A DNA stretch of 64,000 bases from a bacterium (GTDB lineage Bacteria; Actinomycetota; Acidimicrobiia; Acidimicrobiales; Bin134). The notes beneath the pieces are model-generated. The model made no database searches. It worked only from the letters and a program-made list of their open reading frames with translations, and had not been told where the DNA came from. Below, in pieces: positions 51,479 to 63,906 of the stretch. Location: positions 310,001-374,000 of the forward strand of contig JAPPAP010000025.1 in NCBI GenBank assembly GCA_026705465.1, in the 5' to 3' direction. Made by a program: the position numbers and the translations under genes. Every line of letters begins with the position of its first letter. Positions within the stretch are counted from its first letter, which is position 1.

Positions 51479-51808
51479 TGGGATTGATGGGTGAGCGAAG
51501 AGGTGGGGGCAGAGAATTACGCCTATTTCAGTAAATTTCATTCACTATTGACTCAGGCAAGCCCCGTTGCAATACTGCGAACAGGGCTTGCCCCTGGCTA
51601 GGGCAAGCCTTAGGGCGGGGAGCTCCAACCTCCCCGCCCGACAGGGCTAGTTCCGCAACCTAGCGGCACACCTGCTAGCAGGCAAGCAATTTTCTTGTCT
51701 TTCAAATTGTTTGAATCTCTGGCCGGATTTTGGCTCGCTGGGGAAGCCGATGCCACGAGTTCCTTGGTTTCGGGGATGGAAGAGCACCCCTGTAGCCTGA
51801 ATGGAGTT
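51479..51808. other. Intergenic region upstream of ccmA with alternative hairpins
   Basis: About 330 nt with no convincing gene; the in-frame extension of ccmA into it lacks conserved sequence. It holds hairpins at 51556-51639 and, nearer the operon, TAGCCT (51793-51798), which ends 10 nt before the GTG of ccmA. An ATG at 51776 is an alternative start within it. Confidence 0.6.
51556..51639 (+). promoter_or_regulatory. Mutually exclusive stem-loops upstream of the ccm operon
   Basis: GGCAAGCCC (51556-51564), GGGCTTGCC (51584-51592) and GGGCAAGCC (51601-51609) allow the middle segment to pair with either flank. A separate perfect 10-bp hairpin follows: GGGCGGGGAG and CTCCCCGCCC (51613-51639, 7-nt loop). 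There is no U-run, so it is not a classical terminator. It could be an attenuator, a structured leader or a repeat-type element. Confidence 0.45.
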
Positions 51809-52516
51809 GTGGAATCTGCCGTCCGGCTCCGGGCCGCTGTGACGTTATTGGGGCGGTTTCCCGCCTTGGCCGGAGTCGATCTCGACATCTCACCGGGTGA
51901 GATTGTCCTGCTCAAAGGGCCGAATGGGGCGGGCAAGACCACCCTGTTGCGGTTGTGCGCCGGATTGTGCTCGCTGGCCTCGGGCCAGGGGTGGGTGCTG
52001 GGCCATGATCTCACTGAAGAACGCCGTATGGTGCGGCGCCGGGTGGCGCTGTTGGGCCATCGCACCGGGCTGTACGACGACCTCACCGTGGCCGAGAACG
52101 TGGCCTTCTGGGCTCAAGCAGCCGGGGCCAGTCGCCAAGATGTCGATGAGGCCATGGAGCGGCTCTCCCTCACCGGGCGTCTAGCCGATACTCGGGTGGG
52201 CCGGCTGTCGGCCGGGCAGCGCCGACGGGCCTCCATCGCCTCGCTGGTGGTGCGCCGGCCCGAGCTGTGGCTGCTAGACGAGCCCCACGCCGGTCTCGAC
52301 CAACAGTCTCGTGACACGGTGGACTCGCTCGTACGGGGCGCGGCGGCGGCCGGTGCCACCGTGGTGCTGGCCACCCACGAATTGGAGCGCATCGCCGTGT
52401 TGGAGCCCCGGGTGGTGAGCGTGGTGGGCGGGATGGTGCGTACCGGGGATGGACCGGCTGATTCGCAAAGCCCGAACGCCCCACCGGACGCGGAGGACGA
52501 CCGCCGTGTTTCGTGA
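51809..52516 (+). CDS. ccmA: Cytochrome c maturation ABC ATPase
   Basis: A 235-residue ABC ATPase that with CcmB and CcmC drives release of heme-loaded CcmE. Walker A is GPNGAGKTT (about 36-44), the signature LSAGQRRRASIA (about 131), Walker B LWLLDEPHAGLD, and the H-loop VLATHELERI. The GTG at 51809 gives a standard N-terminus directly before the ABC fold; an in-frame ATG at 51776 would add 11 residues. Downstream genes follow without a break as ccmB-ccmC-ccmD-ccmE-ccmF-ccmG-ccmH-ccmI, which identifies this small, otherwise generic ATPase. Confidence 0.92.
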   Translation: MESAVRLRAAVTLLGRFPALAGVDLDISPGEIVLLKGPNGAGKTTLLRLCAGLCSLASGQGWVLGHDLTEERRMVRRRVALLGHRTGLYDDLTVAENVAFWAQAAGASRQDVDEAMERLSLTGRLADTRVGRLSAGQRRRASIASLVVRRPELWLLDEPHAGLDQQSRDTVDSLVRGAAAAGATVVLATHELERIAVLEPRVVSVVGGMVRTGDGPADSQSPNAPPDAEDDRRVS

Positions 52517-53174
52517 TGTCTGGCTGATCGCGGGCAAGGACCTGCGGATCGAGCTGCGCTCTCGGGTGGGCCTCAACCAGATCGTGCCGTTTGCGGTGAC
52601 GGTTCTCGTGCTGTTCGCCTTCGCACTCGACACCGACCAGGAGGCTCTGCGCACCTATGCCCCGGGACTGTTCTGGGTGACGGTGCTGTTGGCCTCGCTG
52701 CTGGCGATCGGCCGCTCGTTTGCGGTGGACTTGGCCGACGGAGCGGCCGACCGGCTGCTGCTGTCGGGCATCGACCCCATTGCGGTGTTCGGTGGCAAGG
52801 CCGCAGCAATAGCCATTCAGCTGGTGGTGCTGGAGGTGCTGTTGGGAGCGGGAGTGGTGCTGCTTTTCGACGTGACCGTGCACCGCTACGGCCTGCTGGT
52901 GTGCGCGGGGCTGGCTGCGGCCGCCGGAGTGGCAACCGCCGGCACACTCTATGGGGCGCTGGTAGCCGGACTCGGCGTGCGCGAAACCCTGCTGCCGGTG
53001 CTGTTGTTGCCGGTGGTGGCCCCGGTGCTCATCGGTGCCACTCGGGCATTTCAAGACGCGTTCGGGGTGGCCGGGGCCGAAGGTTGGGCCTGGTTGGGCC
53101 TTTTGGCCGGTTTCGCCGCAATCTATGGGGTATTCGGAGCCTTGAGCTACGGGGCTCTCTTGGAGGAAGCGTGA
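52506..53174 (+). CDS. ccmB: Heme exporter-type membrane subunit CcmB
   Basis: A 222-residue membrane protein with six predicted helices, partner of CcmA. It opens MFRDVWLIAGKDLRIELRSR, typical of CcmB. The segment SFAVDLADGAADRLLLSGID (about 70-90) and the helix pairs with LPVLLLPVVAPVLIGATRA match the family. I start at the GTG at 52506, giving an 11-nt overlap with ccmA; an ATG at 52449 would add 19 non-conserved residues. The stop overlaps the ccmC start (GTGA). Confidence 0.92.
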   Translation: MFRDVWLIAGKDLRIELRSRVGLNQIVPFAVTVLVLFAFALDTDQEALRTYAPGLFWVTVLLASLLAIGRSFAVDLADGAADRLLLSGIDPIAVFGGKAAAIAIQLVVLEVLLGAGVVLLFDVTVHRYGLLVCAGLAAAAGVATAGTLYGALVAGLGVRETLLPVLLLPVVAPVLIGATRAFQDAFGVAGAEGWAWLGLLAGFAAIYGVFGALSYGALLEEA

Positions 53175-53983
53175 GCACTGCTACCACGTCGTCACCGGCC
53201 AACAGAGCCGTCGTCCCGGCGACAACGTCGTCGCGGGCCACCAGGGTTCTGGGCTGGCTGACGCTGGCCGGCTTTGCGGTGCTGGTGGCGCTGGCCTTCG
53301 CCTGGGTACCCGAGGACACCCGTATCACCGAACAGGGCGACGTGGTGGGCCAGTTCGACGCGGTGCGCCTCATGTTCGTTCATGTGCCGTCGGCCATCTT
53401 GGCCTACACCGGGTTCGGGCTGACTTTCCTGGCCAGCTTGGCCTATCTGCGGTGGCGCACCGATTGGTGGGACATCATGGCCCACTCCTCAGCGGAAATC
53501 GGCGTGGTGTTCGGGGTGCTCACCCTGGTGACCGGCTCTATCTGGGGCCGTCCCACCTGGCAGACCTGGTGGGAGTGGGGCGACGTCCGCCTGGTGACCG
53601 CCCTGGTGTTGGTGCTGGTGTTCATCGGCTATCTGGCCGTCCGGCGAATTCCCGCCGACGCTGCGGTCAAGGCCCGTCGGTCGGCGGTGATCGCCCTGGT
53701 GGGAGCGGTGAACATTGTGATCGTGAACCGGTCGGTGGACTGGTGGGAGAACCGGACCCTGCACCAAGAGTCCACACTCCTCGCCCGCAAGATCCGAGAC
53801 GAGACGCTGTTCACCCTGTCGTTCTCGTTCGCGGTGGGCATGGCGCTGTTCGCCTGGCTGTTGCTGCATCGCTTCCGCACGGCCTACCTGGAGAGTCAGA
53901 TCGAAGAGCTAGAAGTGCAGGAAGCCCTGGCGGAGCGGCGGGCCGAAGCCGACTGGGCTGACCACGAGAGAGGGCAGCCATGA
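53171..53983 (+). CDS. ccmC: Heme-handling protein CcmC
   Basis: A 270-residue integral membrane protein that hands heme to CcmE at the periplasmic face. The periplasmic tryptophan-rich motif is PTWQTWWEWGDVRLVTALV, and the flanking heme-ligand histidines are in LMFVHVPSAILAYTGFG and VDWWENRTLHQE, as in the family. The canonical WWVWD is changed to WWEWG, with an Asp one residue later. Six helices are predicted, followed by an acidic C-terminal tail with coiled-coil character (about 235-270). The GTG at 53171 overlaps the ccmB stop; the stop overlaps the ccmD ATG (ATGA). Confidence 0.93.
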   Translation: MSTATTSSPANRAVVPATTSSRATRVLGWLTLAGFAVLVALAFAWVPEDTRITEQGDVVGQFDAVRLMFVHVPSAILAYTGFGLTFLASLAYLRWRTDWWDIMAHSSAEIGVVFGVLTLVTGSIWGRPTWQTWWEWGDVRLVTALVLVLVFIGYLAVRRIPADAAVKARRSAVIALVGAVNIVIVNRSVDWWENRTLHQESTLLARKIRDETLFTLSFSFAVGMALFAWLLLHRFRTAYLESQIEELEVQEALAERRAEADWADHERGQP

Positions 53984-54126
53984 CCCACGTGGGCTACCTC
54001 ATCGCCGGATGGAGCATTTCGGTGGGCACGGTGCTGGCCTATGCCGGGTGGGTGCTGTGGCGAGGTCGGTCGTTGAGCCGACGGGTGCCCGAGAACCGCC
54101 GTCGCTGGATGATGCCCGATGACTGA
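53980..54126 (+). CDS. ccmD: Small CcmD-like membrane protein
   Basis: A 48-residue protein that overlaps ccmC by 4 nt (ATGA) and ccmE by 8 nt. It has one membrane helix (YLIAGWSISVGTVLAYAGW, about 6-24) and a basic, cytoplasmic tail (WRGRSLSRRVPENRRRW). Size, single helix, basic tail and position between ccmC and ccmE match CcmD, which in E. coli is needed for release of holo-CcmE from CcmABC. It is short enough to be missed by length cut-offs. Confidence 0.85.
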   Translation: MTHVGYLIAGWSISVGTVLAYAGWVLWRGRSLSRRVPENRRRWMMPDD

Positions 54127-54673
54127 CACCCCCACCGACGAAGCAGTCGACCCGGGCGAGCCCATGGACCTCAGCCCCCGGCCGGGCCGTCCCGCCCGCC
54201 GGGGAATCCGCCGGTGGGTACCGGTTCTGGTGGTGGCCCTGGTGGCGGTGGTGATCGGCATCGTGCTGTGGCGGGTGCTGGCCGATGCCACCCTGGTGTT
54301 CCGTGAGGTGGACGATGCGGTGGAGCGTCGGGAGGAGTTGGGCGACGACCGGTTCCGGATGATGGGCTCACCGGTTAGCGGGTCTAGGCAGGAAGTAACT
54401 CTGGAAGACGGCCGCCCGGCGGTGGCCTTCTCGGTGACCCTTGACGGGGTGGTGGCCGACGTGGTGCACATCGGCGGACTCTCCGATCAATTCCAGACAG
54501 GGGTGCCGGTGGTGATTGACGGCCACTGGGTCCGGAGTCGCCAATTTGCCCGGGCGGCCGATGACGGCTGGTATTTCGCCAGCGACCGGATGCTGATCAA
54601 GCACGACAACGACTATCGGGTGGACAACCAAGACCGGATCGACGACGCCGAAGAGCGCGGGCAGTACGAGTGA
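54119..54673 (+). CDS. ccmE: Heme chaperone CcmE
   Basis: A 184-residue membrane-anchored periplasmic heme chaperone. A cytoplasmic N-terminus of about 30 residues precedes a membrane helix (about 33-55, VPVLVVALVAVVIGIVLW). The OB-fold domain has FRMMGSPVSGSRQEVT, VAFSVTLDGVVADVVHIGGL and FQTGVPVVIDGHWV. The covalent heme-binding His is in MLIKHDNDYR (HxxxY, about 161-165), as in the E. coli KHDENY motif, rather than the Cys variant seen in some archaea and bacteria. It overlaps ccmD by 8 nt. Confidence 0.93.
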   Translation: MTDTPTDEAVDPGEPMDLSPRPGRPARRGIRRWVPVLVVALVAVVIGIVLWRVLADATLVFREVDDAVERREELGDDRFRMMGSPVSGSRQEVTLEDGRPAVAFSVTLDGVVADVVHIGGLSDQFQTGVPVVIDGHWVRSRQFARAADDGWYFASDRMLIKHDNDYRVDNQDRIDDAEERGQYE

Positions 54674-54710
54674 ATGGTGCTGGTTGCCTGCTGAGGAGTG
54701 ACCAGGGGCG

Positions 54711-56702
54711 ATGAACATAACCCTGGGGGTTCTGGGCATCTCGGTGGCTATGTCCTCGTCGGCCATTGGGGTGGTGATGGTGGCCGCCCGTCGGCTCGAC
54801 CGGGTGCAGTTGTGCGCCTGGCTGGTGCTGGGTGGGGCCGCTCTGTCGGTGTTCGCCATGGAGCGAGCCCTCATCACCCGGGACTTCTCGGTGTCGTATG
54901 TGGCCGAAAACGGCAGCCACGCCACCCCCGCCCTGTTCAACGTGGCCACCCTTTGGGCCGCGCTGGAGGGCTCCATTTTGCTGTGGGCCCTCATCCTGGC
55001 CGGGTATCTGGTACTGGTGGCGGTGAGGTTCCGGCACCGCCTCCACGATCCGCTGGTGGGGTGGGCCATGGCGGTGCTGTTCATCGTGTGCCTGTTCTTC
55101 TTCGTGCTGATGTTCAACTGGCCCAACCTGGATCTGGCCCAGCCCTTCCGGAAGGTAGACGTGCCGCCGGGCTACAACGGCCCCGGCCCCAACCCGCTGT
55201 TGCAGAACCACTGGCTGATGGCGGTGCATCCCCCGATGCTGTACCTGGGCTACGTGGGGTTCACCGTGCCCTTCGCCTTCGCAATCGCCGCGCTGGCCAC
55301 CGGGAGGCTGGGGGAGGGGTGGCTGATCGAGACCCGGCGGTGGACTCTGTTCGCCTGGGCCTTCCTCACCGCGGGGATCATCCTGGGGGCGTGGTGGTCG
55401 TGGGACGTTCTGGGCTGGGGCGGCTACTGGGGCTGGGATCCGGTGGAGAACGCCTCGCTGCTGCCGTGGCTCACCGGTACCGCCTACCTGCACTCGGTGA
55501 TGGTGCAGGAGCGCCGGGGGATGCTGCGGGTGTGGAACCTGTCGCTGGTGTGCGCCACGTTCGCGCTGACCATCTTGGGCACGTTCTTGACCCGCTCAGG
55601 GTTGGTCGACTCGGTTCACGCTTTCTCCGCCGACGCGGTGGGTCCCGCGCTGTTGGTGTTCTTCGCCATTGTGGTGGTGGCGACCGTGGGGCTGATCGCC
55701 TGGCGGGGCGACCGTCTGCGCTCGCCGGGACAGATCGATTCGGCGATGTCCCGGGAGGCCTCGTTTCTGGCCAACAACCTGCTGTTCGGGGTATTTGCCT
55801 TTGTGGTGCTGCTGGGCACGGTGTTCCCTTTGATCGTCGAGGCCGTCAACGGCGACCGGATCAGCGTGGGCACCCCGTTCTTCGACCGGATGACCATGCC
55901 CGTCGGGTTGCTGTTGTTGTTCTTGATGGCGGTGGCCCCGGTGTTGCCGTGGCGCAAGACCACCGTCGAGCGGCTGTCGGAGCGCCTGATGTGGCCGGGA
56001 TGGGCCGCTGCGGCTGGGTTGTTCATCGCGCTCTTGGTAGGGGCGAGAGGGCTGGCCCCGCTGCTGGCGTTCGGCCTGGCCGGGTTCGCGGGGGGTGCAG
56101 CAGTGCGCCAGTTGACGCTCGCCGCCCGTCGCCAGGGCTGGCGAGGGCTGGTGGGCCGGGCCAACGGCGGAATGGTGGTACACATCGGCGTGGTGGTGGT
56201 GGCAGTGGCGCTGGCTGCCAGCAACAGCTACCTGCACCAGAGCGAGCTGACCGTCGCGCCGGGGGAGACGGCCTACGTCAGCGGCCATGAGATCGTCTTT
56301 GTGGGCACCCAGGAGAAGGTGTTTGACAACAAGACCAAAGTCGAGGCGGTGGTGCTGGTAGACGGCTCAGTGGTTCGGCCAGGGGTGAGCCGGTTTGCCA
56401 ATGGCGGCATAGTGCGCACTCCCGGAACCAAGTCGTCGCCGGTGCGGGACATCCAAGTGGCGGTGTTGGATCTGCCCGACGGACCCGGAGGCCCGGCCGG
56501 TTTGCGGGTGACCGTGCAGCCCTTGACCCTATGGCTGTGGATCGGCGGCGGGATCATGCTGTTGGGCGCGGCGTTCTCGGCGTTTCCCGGCCGCCGCCGC
56601 TCGCCCACCCAGCCGGTGTCAGCGCCGGTGCCCGGAGTTCCCCTGAAGGACCGCCCCCTTCGAGACGGCCCGCTTCGAGACGGCGGAGTGCCAGTTGGCT
56701 GA
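54711..56702 (+). CDS. ccmF: Cytochrome c heme lyase subunit CcmF
   Basis: A 663-residue polytopic membrane protein that with CcmG and CcmH transfers heme from CcmE to apocytochrome c. The tryptophan-rich motif GGYWGWDPVENASLLPW lies at about 236-252. Likely heme-ligand histidines are in NHWLMAVHPPMLYLGYVGF, and the helix-rich body includes ALWLGTFLTRSGLVDSVHAF-like sequence. The C-terminal part has a periplasmic beta-rich domain (ETAYVSGHEIVFVGTQEK, about 520). ATG 54711 follows AGGGGCG. Its stop overlaps the TTG start of ccmG. Confidence 0.94.
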   Translation: MNITLGVLGISVAMSSSAIGVVMVAARRLDRVQLCAWLVLGGAALSVFAMERALITRDFSVSYVAENGSHATPALFNVATLWAALEGSILLWALILAGYLVLVAVRFRHRLHDPLVGWAMAVLFIVCLFFFVLMFNWPNLDLAQPFRKVDVPPGYNGPGPNPLLQNHWLMAVHPPMLYLGYVGFTVPFAFAIAALATGRLGEGWLIETRRWTLFAWAFLTAGIILGAWWSWDVLGWGGYWGWDPVENASLLPWLTGTAYLHSVMVQERRGMLRVWNLSLVCATFALTILGTFLTRSGLVDSVHAFSADAVGPALLVFFAIVVVATVGLIAWRGDRLRSPGQIDSAMSREASFLANNLLFGVFAFVVLLGTVFPLIVEAVNGDRISVGTPFFDRMTMPVGLLLLFLMAVAPVLPWRKTTVERLSERLMWPGWAAAAGLFIALLVGARGLAPLLAFGLAGFAGGAAVRQLTLAARRQGWRGLVGRANGGMVVHIGVVVVAVALAASNSYLHQSELTVAPGETAYVSGHEIVFVGTQEKVFDNKTKVEAVVLVDGSVVRPGVSRFANGGIVRTPGTKSSPVRDIQVAVLDLPDGPGGPAGLRVTVQPLTLWLWIGGGIMLLGAAFSAFPGRRRSPTQPVSAPVPGVPLKDRPLRDGPLRDGGVPVG

Positions 56703-57282
56703 GCAGACGCCGCCCGCGCATCAGCCGGTCGAACCCGATCAGCCGGACCAGCCGCCGCGGCTGCGAACGGTGCGGTGGGTGGTGCTGGTCATCGGCCTGT
56801 TGGCTGTGGCCCTCGTTGTGGTTTTGGCGGTGTCGGAACGCGACCGGAGAGGGCCGCCGGTGCCCGACTTCGCCCCCGAGTTCACCGGGGAGACCCTGGA
56901 TGGCGCCAACTTCGACATGGCCGCGCAGCGAGGGCGATGGGTGGTGGTCAACTTCTTCTCCACTTGGTGCGTGCAATGCGTGGTGGAACACCCCGAATTG
57001 GTGGCCTTCCACGGGCGCTACCGCGATAATCCCAATGTTCGACTGGTGAGCGTGGTCTTCCAAGACGATGTGGATGTCATTGCCCGGTTCTTTGCCGAGC
57101 AAGGCGGGGATTGGCCGATCGTGATCACCAACACCGGCCGGATTTCCATCGATTTCGGGGTTACCGCGGTGCCCGAGACCTACCTGGTGGATCCTTTCGG
57201 CCGGGTGGTGGCCAAGTTCACCGGGGGTGTGACCTTGAACGGGCTTGAATCCCAACTGGTGCGATCGGGAGCAGACTTGTGA
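56695..57282 (+). CDS. ccmG: Thiol:disulfide interchange protein CcmG/DsbE
   Basis: A 195-residue membrane-tethered thioredoxin that keeps apocytochrome CxxCH cysteines (or CcmH) reduced. A proline-rich N-terminus precedes one helix (about 25-45, VVLVIGLLAVALVVVLAV). The thioredoxin fold follows with VVNFFSTWCVQCVVEHPEL (active-site CVQC, about 92-95) and GVTAVPETYLVDPFG holding the cis-proline. The TTG at 56695 has GGCGGAG 6 nt before it and overlaps the ccmF end by 8 nt. The stop overlaps the ccmH start (GTGA). Confidence 0.9.
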   Translation: MAEQTPPAHQPVEPDQPDQPPRLRTVRWVVLVIGLLAVALVVVLAVSERDRRGPPVPDFAPEFTGETLDGANFDMAAQRGRWVVVNFFSTWCVQCVVEHPELVAFHGRYRDNPNVRLVSVVFQDDVDVIARFFAEQGGDWPIVITNTGRISIDFGVTAVPETYLVDPFGRVVAKFTGGVTLNGLESQLVRSGADL

Positions 57283-57860
57283 TCTCCCGAAGCCGGAAGG
57301 TGCTCCTGTCGTGGCTTTTGGTAGGGGTGGCGGTGGCCACCATGCTGGCGTTCGGGGTGGTGGACGGTCGGGACGATCGCACCAACGCAGAACGAGCCCA
57401 CGACATTGGCGCCACCATCGCCTGTCCCCAGTGCGTTGGGCAGTCAGTGGTGGAGTCCGACGTGGCCATCGCCCGGGAGATTCGAGCCGAGATCGGCCGC
57501 CTTGTCGTGGCCGGGCACAGCGACGACGACATCCGGGCCCGGTTCGCCGAGCGATACGGGGATTGGGTGGTCTTGACACCGTCGACATCGGGGGTGAGCG
57601 GGCTGGTCTGGGTTATTCCGGTAGTCGGGCTCGTCGTTGGGCTTGGCCTGTTGGCGGCAACGCTGAGCCGATGGCGCCGGGCCAGCACGGCTGGTGAAGA
57701 GGTTTCGGAAGAAGACCAGGTGTTAGTAGAAGAGGCGCGCGACCGGGTATTGGGCAAGCGCGCCATTCGCTTTCGACCAAGTGCGGGAGGGGTTGAGTCG
57801 GAGCGCATCCGGCAGCTAGCTCAGCGGTCCAAACCTGAGTTGGATGAGATAGATGAGTGA
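57279..57860 (+). CDS. ccmH: Cytochrome c maturation protein CcmH
   Basis: A 193-residue protein with an N-terminal helix, a periplasmic three-helix domain carrying IACPQCVGQSVVES (the CxxC thioredox motif, about 47-60), and a second membrane helix (about 110-130, VIPVVGLVVGLGLLAATL). The C-terminal cytoplasmic tail is charged. CcmH reduces apocytochrome or CcmG and complexes with CcmF. The GTG at 57279 overlaps the ccmG stop, and the stop overlaps the start of the ccmI-like gene. Confidence 0.93.
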   Translation: MISRSRKVLLSWLLVGVAVATMLAFGVVDGRDDRTNAERAHDIGATIACPQCVGQSVVESDVAIAREIRAEIGRLVVAGHSDDDIRARFAERYGDWVVLTPSTSGVSGLVWVIPVVGLVVGLGLLAATLSRWRRASTAGEEVSEEDQVLVEEARDRVLGKRAIRFRPSAGGVESERIRQLAQRSKPELDEIDE

Positions 57861-58959
57861 TCCCCGTGACGATGAGCAGCGATTCTGGTTGGAGTCGCTG
57901 ATTGATCTGGATGAGGAGTTGGCCGTCGGCGACCTGGAGCCGGAGGACCATCAGGTTCTGAGCCGTAGCTATACCCGCCAGGCGGCTCAGGCGATTCGGG
58001 GCCATCAGGAGAAAGCCGAGCAGGCAGATCGCGGGGGGCGGGGGAAGCTGATTGCGGTGGTGGCGGGGTTGGTCGTGGTGGGGGCAATTGCCGGGGTGTT
58101 TCTGGCCCGGGCCGTGGGGTCGCGGCATTCGGGCGACACCATCACCGGGAATGACGCGGTTTCCAGCGTGCCCAGCCTCTTGAGAAACGCCGAGGAGTCG
58201 GCCGCGGCCGGAGACTTGGCTGAGGCCATTGCCATCTACGACCGGGTGTTGGAGCGCTCGCCGTCCAATCCCACCGCGTTGGCCTACAAGGGCTGGTTCT
58301 TGGTTCTGCAAGGCCAGGAGGCCGAGGCCGCCGATGTTCTGGCCGATGCGGTGGTGGTCGCGCCTGACTATCCCGATGCTCGGGCGTTTCGGGCCATCCT
58401 GCTCTACCGCACCGGCGACTGCTCCGGCGCGGCGGCGGAACTGGCTTCCTTTGACGCCACCAATCCCCCCGAATTCATCAGCCAGCTAGTGGAAAACCAG
58501 GGCCTGCGCACCAACATTGCCCTGTGCCAGATTGTCTTGCAGGATCAAGAGCAGTTCCAGACTTTGGCTGACCTCGGGCTGACTGCCAACGACGCGGTGG
58601 CCGCAGCCCGTGCCCTGTGGGATCCGACCACGCCCGCTCAGGGCGACCCCGCGCTGGCGCTGCGGGTGTACGAGGCGGTTTTGGCCGACTATCCCGACCA
58701 CCCCGGAGCGCTGACCTACAGCGGGGTGATGCTCATTCAGACGGGCCTCGACAATCAGGTCGCTGACGGCGCCCTACGCATCAACCAGGCGGTCGAGACA
58801 GCTCCCAACCACCCCGAAGCCCGCCTGTGGCGAGCCTGGCTGGCCATCGGCCTCGGCTTGACCGAGCAGGCCCAAGCCGATCTCGATCATCTCGACGCCC
58901 TCGAACCTTCTCCCGAGATCGCCCGCCTCGCCGCCGACCTCCGATCGCGTATGGGCTGA
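57853..58959 (+). CDS. ccmI: CcmI-like TPR protein
   Basis: A 368-residue protein. A cytoplasmic segment with the CcmI-like start LDEELAVGDLEPEDHQVLSR (about 18-37) precedes one membrane helix (about 68-88, GKLIAVVAGLVVVGAIAGVF). Tetratricopeptide-like repeats follow from about 110: AAAGDLAEAIAIYDRVLERS, SNPTALAYKGWFLVLQGQE and DHPGALTYSGVMLIQTGLDN, with further helices to the end. CcmI chaperones apocytochrome c to the CcmFH complex. Overlap with ccmH by 8 nt puts it in the operon. The E. coli-type split of functions cannot be decided from sequence alone. Confidence 0.82.
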   Translation: MSDPRDDEQRFWLESLIDLDEELAVGDLEPEDHQVLSRSYTRQAAQAIRGHQEKAEQADRGGRGKLIAVVAGLVVVGAIAGVFLARAVGSRHSGDTITGNDAVSSVPSLLRNAEESAAAGDLAEAIAIYDRVLERSPSNPTALAYKGWFLVLQGQEAEAADVLADAVVVAPDYPDARAFRAILLYRTGDCSGAAAELASFDATNPPEFISQLVENQGLRTNIALCQIVLQDQEQFQTLADLGLTANDAVAAARALWDPTTPAQGDPALALRVYEAVLADYPDHPGALTYSGVMLIQTGLDNQVADGALRINQAVETAPNHPEARLWRAWLAIGLGLTEQAQADLDHLDALEPSPEIARLAADLRSRMG

Positions 58960-58972
58960 AGCCATTGCGGAG

Positions 58973-59533
58973 TCAGTTGTGGCTGGGGTGGGTGGGGTAT
59001 TGGGCGAACCAGGAGAGGGGGGAGGGCTGGCGGGCGAGGACCGCGGGCCAGAGTTCGCCGGGGTTTTCGGTGAGGAGGTCGGCGGGGTCGGCGTCGACAA
59101 CGAACCAGGCGCCCGATTCGATCTCACCCTCAAGCTGGTCGGGTGACCACCCGGCGTAGCCGGCGAACAGGCGGATGCCGTCGACTGTGCCGGCCACCTC
59201 GTCGGCGTCGGCTTCCAAATCGAGAGTGCCCACCAGGCCGAGCACGGGGGTCCACCACCCTTGTGCGGGGTCTTGTCGCACCCGGGCCAGGGCCACCACC
59301 GAGTCGTTGGACACCGGACCCCCGATGAACATGGTGGGCGGTGGGGCCAGATGGGGGGCCCACTGGGGGAGGGCATCGCTGACCAGCAGACCCGATGGGC
59401 GGTTCAATACCACGCCAGCAGCCCCCTCCTCCTGGTGACTCAGCATCAGCACCACGGTGCGATCGAAGTTCCCGTCGCCGATGAGCGGGGTGGCCACCAA
59501 CAGCTTCCCAGTGGTGTCAGCCCCAAGGTCCAC
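58973..59533 (-). CDS. YqgE/AlgH family protein
   Basis: A 186-residue cytoplasmic protein. GKLLVATPLIGDGNFDRTVV lies near the N-terminus, EGAAGVVLNRPSGLLVSDAL follows at about 40, then FIGGPVSNDSVVALARV, RLFAGYAGWSPDQLEGEIES and WFVVDADPADLL near the end. This is the full family pattern, including the conserved Gly-Tyr-Ala-Gly-Trp. Its biochemical role is not settled. The GTG at 59533 begins 2 nt after the serC stop, so the two are probably one operon; a start at 59572 would overlap serC. Confidence 0.9.
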   Translation of the reverse strand: MDLGADTTGKLLVATPLIGDGNFDRTVVLMLSHQEEGAAGVVLNRPSGLLVSDALPQWAPHLAPPPTMFIGGPVSNDSVVALARVRQDPAQGWWTPVLGLVGTLDLEADADEVAGTVDGIRLFAGYAGWSPDQLEGEIESGAWFVVDADPADLLTENPGELWPAVLARQPSPLSWFAQYPTHPSHN

Positions 59534-59535
59534 TG

Positions 59536-63836
<4,301 letters not shown>

Positions 63837-63892
63837 GGGGGAATTAACCCCGTAGCTGCCAATTGGTCCCCAGTGGGTCATTGGGCGCGGTT

Positions 63893-63898
63893 TATTCT
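63893..63898 (+). promoter_or_regulatory. -10 hexamer of a probable leaderless promoter
   Basis: TATTCT ends 8 nt before the ATG at 63907, with no ribosome binding site between. Confidence 0.5.
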
Positions 63899-63906
63899 GA
63901 GAGCCG

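Noticed and set aside
51613..51639. Perfect GC-rich hairpin as an intrinsic terminator
   Set aside because: No U-run follows on either strand, and both flanking genes point away from it.
54698..56290. Plus-strand open frame of 530 codons overlapping ccmF in another frame
   Set aside because: ccmF has all family motifs in its own frame; the other product is Gly/Arg-rich without recognisable domains.
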